Shown: piece by piece, positions 57,501 through 64,000 of the stretch
Position numbering within the stretch: position 1 is the stretch's first letter
Layout of the letters: the number at the start of each line of letters is the position of its first letter
Source of the DNA: Favolaschia claudopus
Lineage: Eukaryota > Basidiomycota > Agaricomycetes > Agaricales > Mycenaceae
Direction: 5' to 3'
Assembly (NCBI GenBank): GCA_037176885.1
Contig: JAWWNJ010000048.1
Coordinates: 868,001-932,000, forward strand
DNA: 64,000 nucleotides
Position numbers and translations under genes: made by a program
The notes under the pieces: generated by a model
The model's database searches: none
The model's input: only the letters and a program-made list of their open reading frames with translations
Told to the model about the DNA's origin: nothing

Positions 57501-59671
57501 ATGAATTTGACTCTCCTCCCCGAAGAACTTATTCTCGGTATATGCTCCCAACTCTGTGTAGAAGATATTCTACGCCTCCGACAGGTAAGGAGGTCGAATT
57601 GTAGCTTCAGAATCAATTCTCAACTCATTTTGTTAGACAAGTCGCGTGCTTAGTAGAGTGACCAGAACCAAGTCACTATGGAATTATGTGCTCAATCGAC
57701 ATGGATACATGCATGGCAGTTTTGCGTCCTACCTGGGAGGGTACGAACGTCTCGAAGCCTCCACACTTGAAGCCCTGGCCTGCAGAGTGGCACGTCTTGA
57801 CGCGAAATGGAAAGCACGAGATCTCTCGCCGGTTCGCGACTTCCAGCTCCGTCTCCCTCAATCCATCACTTGGCTGCGTCTTGTTGCCGGAACCTGGCTA
57901 TTCGTCGCGTCTTCCGACAACTACATCAGCAAATTGACTTGCTGGGACGTCCATTCCGTCTTCCGGGTCACGACGAACCTCTCGCCGAGGCATACCTTCC
58001 GGGTCAAGTCAAAACCGGGCAGTTGGAGGTCCAAGACTCAGGAATCGTGTTAGCGCTCGGCCTTGGCCCCGAGTACGTGTATTCATCTGGTCGTCGTAAA
58101 TGTACTCATGTCTGTTAGATCGCAAACAGTACATGTTATAACCTTCCAGAAAGGATCAGACGGGCACGTCTTTTCCGAACTCGCGCGCGTCGACGGCTCC
58201 TCTCATGTGTTGATGTTGGCTGGGGATGTCCTGGGATGCGCTTTGCGCGCGGGTACAATCGTTCCGCACTTAGTTAATTGGAAGGAGAATAAAATACATC
58301 TCATCCCCCAGTCGGATGTACCTGGTGAACGCGTGAGTTGTTGTACACGTCGTCCTCCATTCACCGACTCACACTGTGCTATAGAGCGTCCCGCATCTCA
58401 TGGCGATCCGAAAAAACACGCTGGTACTCGTCAGGACGGAATCGCTCCAGGTCTATACTCTTCCCTCAGTGGCAAAGGATCATCTCCACCTCATCAAACG
58501 CGCCGACGTGCCTGCCATCTGGAGGCCGTTGTTAGCAGCTCCCCCGCGGAACCATCGATTCTACGTCTGCTCATCATCTCTGCAGTCGGTATCGAGATGT
58601 GCCTGATAGATGTCGACATTTTGACGGAGATCGACGACGAACCTATCTGCCCTCGGTTCACAGTTGCCACGCGACCCAAAGATCTTGTCTCCTATGAGGC
58701 TCCCTGGTATCGACTGTGCGTCGGCGGTAAACAATGTTTTTGGCTGTCGACCAGCCAAAGAAGCAGAGGGATCGGGCCCCATTTCGAAACCATATGCATA
58801 CCTTCACAGCCTTTTACTGAAGAGGTGCCTCCGATTGCGTGGAGCCAAGACACCCCAGAGCAGTCGGCATTGTGGGGGTTTCCGATTTTCGATGTTGACG
58901 ACATTCTTGGTGTCACTGTTGTTGGAAACTGCTTTGGGGAGTTATCTATTTACGACCACGTCGGAAACAATCTCGCGCAACAATTCACGGTCGATCTCCC
59001 TCAAGGACGCAAACCAATTCTTACGCATATGCCCACGGTGAGCCTTGTGAATCCTTACCTGGCTTGACGCCTCATCATCCTCATTTCTAGCTGCCCATTT
59101 TCTCTCCATCTATCCTACAAGCCGCGTAATCCCCAGAGCTACCTTGGCGAAGCCGACCCCGCCGTATTAGCAGGATGGTCTCAGGATGGCATTGACCTCG
59201 GCGGTTTCTGGCTTACGGATTGGTGGACCGACGACCTCAGGGTGTGTTATTGCCATTGCGATGACTGGCAAGGCGTACTAGGCGATTTGGCATGGAAAGT
59301 GGGAGCATGCGTACGGCTTTCCTGGCAAGATAATTCCCCAGGCATACGTGGATGACGACGATTACACCGTGCAGCGCCTACTATTCCGTCTCGGGGATCG
59401 CTACCTGCTCTACACCGCCGATGCTTCCCCCGACCTGAACATGGAGCTCATGTCGTGGCCAGTATATCCGTCAAATAGGGACAGGTTCTTTTCGCTTGGC
59501 GATGCTGAGCCTGAACGCTACACGCGCCCGACCGCGATAACGGAGGGCGAGATCTATGGGTACCTCCAGAGCGATGAAACCGACGGAGTTGCGAGGCGCA
59601 ACCGATGGGCTGAACAGGCGGAGCGAGGAGGCCGACCTCATGCGAATTTGCTCGCCATGCCTCCAGTTTAG
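57501..59671 (+). pseudogene. F-box-type gene, copy B (empty-site allele, two frameshifts)
   Basis: ATG 57501 gives MNLTLLPEELILGICSQLCV. The body matches copy A closely: SLWNYVLNRHGYMHGSFASY, CRVARLDAKWKARDLSPVRD, SKLTCWDVHSVFR without the insertion. One base is missing at about 57966 (CCGGGTC where copy A has CCGAGGTC), and another at about 58522 (CTGGAGGCC where copy A has CTGGGAGGCC); each breaks the frame. Between and after them reading resumes well (VHVITFQKGSDGHVFSELAR; VGIEMCLIDVDILTEIDDEP; IFDVDDILGVTVVGNCFGEL) to a stop at 59671 after AERGGRPHANLLAMPPV. Both losses fall in G runs, so sequencing error is a real alternative to pseudogenisation. Confidence 0.7.
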
Positions 59672-59872
59672 GATTGTTTCGGTGTGTGGGAGCTCCATGC
59701 ACTACTACATATCCGACGTCCGTCCTCTTGAGCTGGCCTCAGTAGTCCCTTAGTATTCAGATATCACTGTACATATATATACCCTAGAATTTTGTTTCTC
59801 TTGCGCTCCTGAACTGCGCCTTGTCTCAACCTTGCCTCCGTCAAAGCCTTTCAGTTCAAAAAGAGCTTAGGG

Positions 59873-62215
59873 ATGGTAGGCCACGGTGAGTCACAGCGCA
59901 ATTTTCCCTGATCTACCATCAATGACGGAAGACACCGAACGCTCTCTTGACCTCCTTCACATCCCGCGAGCTTAGTGCTGCTCCCTGAAGATATACTGCT
60001 GGATATATGCCTTGAACTTAGTGTCGCAGATACCGTCTCGCTTCAACAGGTACTATTCCGACTCCTTCGTCAATGAAACGAATCTTTGGCGACTAAAGTT
60101 CCTGGCAGACTTGCCGTAGTCTTTGGAGAGCGACTAGCGCTTGAGTTCTATGGGTCAAAGCGCTGGGAAGATATAGTGAGGAAGATAGAAGCCTTCGAGC
60201 ACGTTATGGAGGATATCAAAGCCTGGATACCTGCGCACTTCAAGCTCTAGCATGCAGAGTGGCATTTCTCGACGCGAAATGGGACGCGCGAAGGCTCTCT
60301 TCGGTTCGCGATCACCAGCTTCGGCTCCCTCAGTGTATCACTTGGTTGCGTCTCGTTGCTGGAACTTGGCTATTCGTCGCGTCTTCCGACAATGACATCA
60401 GCAAAATTTCCTGCTGGGATGTGCCTTCGATTTTGCGGGGGAACCGCCAGCCTCTCGCTGAGGCCTATCTTCCTGGTCAGGTCAAGACAGGGGAACTGGA
60501 GGTTCAGGCTTCTGGTATCGTGCTGGCGCTTGGTCTTGGCCCTGAGTAAGTGCATCCATCAGCCTCGGTCATGCTTATCCTCCTAGCAATTCTTCAGATC
60601 GCCAGCAGTACATCTCATAACTCTACAGAAAGTAAACAAGGGTCATATCTTCACTGAAATGGCTCGGATCGAAGGGTCATCCCATGTTTTGATGCTACAT
60701 GGGGACTTGGTGGGATGCGCTTTACGCGATGGTACTATCGCGCCCCATCTAGTGAACTGGAAGGAGAGCAAGATACATGACATCCCTCAGTCGGATGTTC
60801 CAGGTCAAAGGGTCCCGTAATACTGCACTTCGCTGTGTCTTCATCAACGACTCACGTGTATCATAGAGCGTTCCCCATCTCATGGCTATCCGGAAGAATA
60901 CCCTCGTTCTTGTCAGAACGAATCTGCTTCAAGTGTACTCCCTGCCGTCGGCTCCCGGGGACTTCGTCGCGACCACGAAGGCTATTGCCGTGTCCGCCAT
61001 CTGGGAGGCCGTTGTCCGTAATTCGGACACGGAGCCGTCAGTGTTGCGTCTCGTCGTTCTCTCCCCTGTCGGTATCGAGATGTGCCTCCTCGACATCGAC
61101 ACACTGACCAAGATCGACGACGAACCTGTTTACACTAGATATACCCTCGCAAAGCAGCCTGAAAATTCATCGCACTCCGTGCCCTGGTATCGCCTGTGCG
61201 TTGGTGAGACTGGCCGACGGTGTCTTTGGATGGTCAGCAAGCGAACCAGGCTTTCAATACCCCCCGCATTTTGTGTCCGCCAGTATCTCCTCAAAACCCC
61301 ACGACGAGCTGGCCCCCATCATCTCATGGCACCAGGATGGGCTCGAGCAAGCTGCGGCTTGGGCGCTTCCGGTCTTTGATTTCGACGAAGTTCTCGGGGT
61401 GACCGTCGTCGGAAACTGTTTTGGGGAGCTAGCCATCTACGACCACGTTGGAAGCAATCTCGTGGGATCCGAGCATCTGGTGGTCAATCTCCTTAACGGA
61501 CAATGGCCAATTGTGTCTCCTTTGCCTACAGTACGTGTTGATCTTCTTTTCCATGCTTTTCGTCTGAATTTGCGCCCCTAGCTACCTGTCTCTCTCAATC
61601 TGTCCTATATCCCTCAAAACCCAGAAACTATCTACACCCAAGCCGACCCTGCTGTACTCTCCCAATGGTCCCATGATGATATCGACCTCGGTGAAACCTG
61701 GCGCACAGATTGGTGGGACCACGACTCGTGTTCTGGCTATTGCTATTGCGATGAGTGGCAAGGCGTCCTAGGTGACTTTGCGTGGAAGGTTGAGCATGTG
61801 TATGGCTTTCCCGGAAAGATTATCCCACAAGCGTATGCGCGAGACGAGTATCTCTCTGTCGACCGCCTTCTATGCCGGGTGGGCAACCGCTATCTTCTTT
61901 ACACTGTCGGTGTCCCTTCCGAGATGGAGCTGCTCTCGTGGCCAGTCCATATCTCAAACAGAAACAGGTTTTTCATCATCGCCAACGCGAACACCGAGCG
62001 CTATGCGTGCCCGACAGCGAACACGGAGAGGGCTATGTATAGGCACATGTTCCGCACGGAAAGGGAAGGTCGTTCAAGGGCGAAACCGATGGGCTGACCT
62101 GGCAGATCGAGGTGGACGAGTTCACCAGAATTTGCTCCTTGTGCATCCCGTCTTCGATGATCATGAACTGGGGAATGTCGTTGACGATGCTGACTCAGCC
62201 CTGACTGGGAGGTAA
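59873..62215 (+). pseudogene. F-box-type gene, copy C (several frameshifts)
   Basis: Probable start ATG 59873, spliced to give MVGHVLLPEDILLDICLELS. More diverged than A and B: stops and a frame change appear around 60110-60215 before YGGYQSLDTCALQALACRVA. The frame then continues VAFLDAKWDARRLSSVRDHQ, SCWDVPSILRGNRQPLAEAY and VHLITLQKVNKGHIFTEMAR. An extra base at about 61228 switches frame between CLWM and SASEPGFQYPPHFVSASISS; another shift at about 62060 precedes GRNRWADLADRGG. The end is at about 62215. It lies head-to-tail 0.2 kb behind copy B, so a tandem duplication is likely. Almost certainly non-functional as sequenced. Confidence 0.68.
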
Positions 62216-62464
62216 ATTGCTGCCAATAGTATCCGTATCCCTCCACTGTTTGCAACTGTACATATACACTCGAATCTTGATTTTCTTCTCACTCTTGACT
62301 ATGACCGCCTCTTCATCCTTCCACAACGCTTGAGTCAGGTTCTAAGCCAATTCTAAGCTCGCCCGGCCCTTAACTTCCCGATATAGCAATCGTCCACTTA
62401 TTCCGAACCACCATCTGCTCTTAGTACGGTTCTGTTATTGAGCTGCTCCTTACTCGCCGCCATA

Positions 62465-64000
62465 ATGTCTGATCTACTACGGTCCACCATGTCTGCTCGT
62501 CTCGCGAATTACCTATGGATCTTCCGCCACTGAGCGCGGAAGAAGAAGCAGAACTGGAAGAATCAGAATCTGGCGATGCATTGGGATCCTTGCCGGGCTA
62601 TCGCGGTCTCGGGCCACCCGCAATGTGCGCATGCTCGCGCTGTCTCTAGTCGCATTGAATCTCTCTCATATTGAGGAAGTCCTCGCCATGCCGGTGGAAG
62701 CAAGACTCGTACAGCGAAGAAGCCCCCGAATCCCGACTTTGCGCCGATTTCGGGCGCGGATTACTTCTCGGAGGCGTTGCAGGTAGCGGTTCTTGGGCGA
62801 CAGCTTGATTGTAGGGTGTATTATACGCCGCCCAAGGACGCGAATGGGACTGTGCTTGTTTGTCATCATGGTGCAGGATACGCCGGGTTGAGTTTCGCGT
62901 CTTTGGCGCGGGAGCTGGTTGGGATGAGTCGTGGTGAAGTTGGCGTAATGAGTATCGATGCTCGGCGGCATGGTAAGTTTGTGAATCCCTCTTGGAAATC
63001 GAGTCCAAATGATCATCCGAATCGCAGGCAAGACAAAATCGACGCAAGACAAGGAAGATGAGAATCTCGAGATCGGCGTTCTCGTAGAGGATTTCGTGCA
63101 TATATTACGCGCGGTGTGGGCACAAGCCGCCACCGCACCAACCTTACTTGTACATCTGCTGGCTTTCGACTGGGACACGTATCTAATTGCTTATCGCAGC
63201 TCGTAGGGCACAGTATGGGCGGCTCCGTCGTCACTCGTGCCGTTCCGCGTATTCAGGAGGCTGGATATCGTGTCAGCGGCATTGCGGTCCTGGATGTAGT
63301 CGAAGGTGATTTTATCCCATCACTTGTCGTTCTCGACTGACCACCACTTCATTCATTCCAGGCACTGCTATAGACGCACTCCCACACATGCATTCTCTAC
63401 TCAACGCACGGCCTGACGGTTTCGACAGTGTCGAGGAAGCAGTGGAGTGGCAGTACGTATTCTTTCCGTTCTCTTGGGCATGCTAACTCACCCTCTCCAG
63501 CTTCAAGACAAAAACAATTCGAAATTCACACTCCGCTCGCGTATCGGTCCCCGGGATCTTCGTTCCTGCTCCATCGTCTGGATCCCCCGCTGCTCCTCAT
63601 GCGTATCTCTGGCGTACACCGCTACGGTCCACAGCGCCTTATTGGCAGGGTCAGTTTCTCACTCTATCAGTAGAAATCACCCACTCATAAACGTCGCATC
63701 CACAGGGTGGTTCTCCGGTTTATCCGCTGCCTTTCTCTCAGCGCGAACGGCGCGCTTGTTGATCCTTGCAGGGACGGATAGGCTCGACAAGGAGCTGATG
63801 ATTGGGCAGATGCAAGGTGCGCTGTCCTCCTCTTTTTCTGTGAGCGTCTGGTGGCGGCGCGGACCGGGGCTATCCCGTCTTGCCTGAATATCAGTAATCA
63901 TGCTGGCTACGATCTCTGCTGCCTTTGGGGGCGTCGCGGACGTCTGACTACTCTATGGTCCCATAGTGTGGCGGGTGTCGAATACGCCTTCATAGCTTAT
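62465..64000 (+). CDS. PPE1: Protein phosphatase methylesterase 1 (3' end beyond window)
   Basis: The family start [14 protein letters not shown] begins at ATG 62465. The next words ([20 protein letters not shown]) are one frame away, as if one base were lost in GCGAATTACC near 62509; initiation at ATG 62515 would avoid this. Downstream exons read [71 protein letters not shown], then the nucleophile elbow [10 protein letters not shown] (about 63205-63235) and [20 protein letters not shown]. The last clear exon is [36 protein letters not shown]. The final catalytic His segment is not visible and is presumably beyond 64000. The enzyme removes the C-terminal methyl ester of PP2A catalytic subunits, opposing the methyltransferase Ppm1. 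Confidence 0.85.

Noticed and set aside
1..64000. CRISPR arrays, rRNA or bacterial elements
   Set aside because: No regularly spaced repeats or rRNA-like stretches; the window is typical nuclear fungal DNA.

Overview
The window is 64 kb of a nuclear fungal genome, most likely a mushroom-forming basidiomycete (Agaricomycetes). Genes carry many short (about 45-65 nt) GT-AG introns, and several families match mushroom lineages closely: F-box proteins, an EF-hand/zinc-finger family, an RGS-LOV photoreceptor and CON-13-like secreted proteins. There is no bacterial-style operon structure, rRNA or CRISPR, and I found no tRNA. Gene models were built by hand from reading frames and splice signals. Exon ends are firm where the frame closes exactly and approximate elsewhere.

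Left third (1-23 kb): two paralogues of a large EF-hand/zinc-finger protein, both on the minus strand (1-2106, cut by the left edge; and 11776-17380), bracket four unrelated genes. These are an F-box protein, a secreted thaumatin-like/ricin-B-lectin fusion, a DHA2-type MFS transporter, and a small CXC cysteine-rich protein. Then come two CON-13-like, probably GPI-anchored HExxH proteins (17924-19108 and 22065-23241), which flank a transaldolase and a small transposable element with perfect 31-bp inverted repeats and an 8-bp target duplication.

Middle (23-46.7 kb): an AT-rich repeat-like stretch, an RGS-LOV blue-light receptor with an intact photoactive cysteine motif, a sedolisin protease, a 5.4 kb gene-poor stretch, ornithine decarboxylase, an APSES/KilA-N transcription factor, and an SPX-SLC13 phosphate transporter.

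Right third (46.7-64 kb): a decaying multi-copy region. Three paralogues of one F-box-type gene (46999-50367 minus; 57501-59671 plus; 59873-62215 plus) all carry frameshifts. The first is also split by a 1158-bp inverted-repeat insertion whose empty site is preserved in the second. Between them lie a degraded F-box fragment, an intact ERV41-type ER-Golgi cargo receptor and a MYND zinc-finger gene. A short motif recurs three times here. The window ends inside a protein phosphatase methylesterase (PPE1) gene with a suspected early frameshift.

The intact housekeeping genes (ODC, transaldolase, ERV41, phosphate transporter) do not form an obvious pathway. The interest lies in the light receptor, the CON-13 pair, the EF-hand/zinc-finger pair and the two mobile elements.
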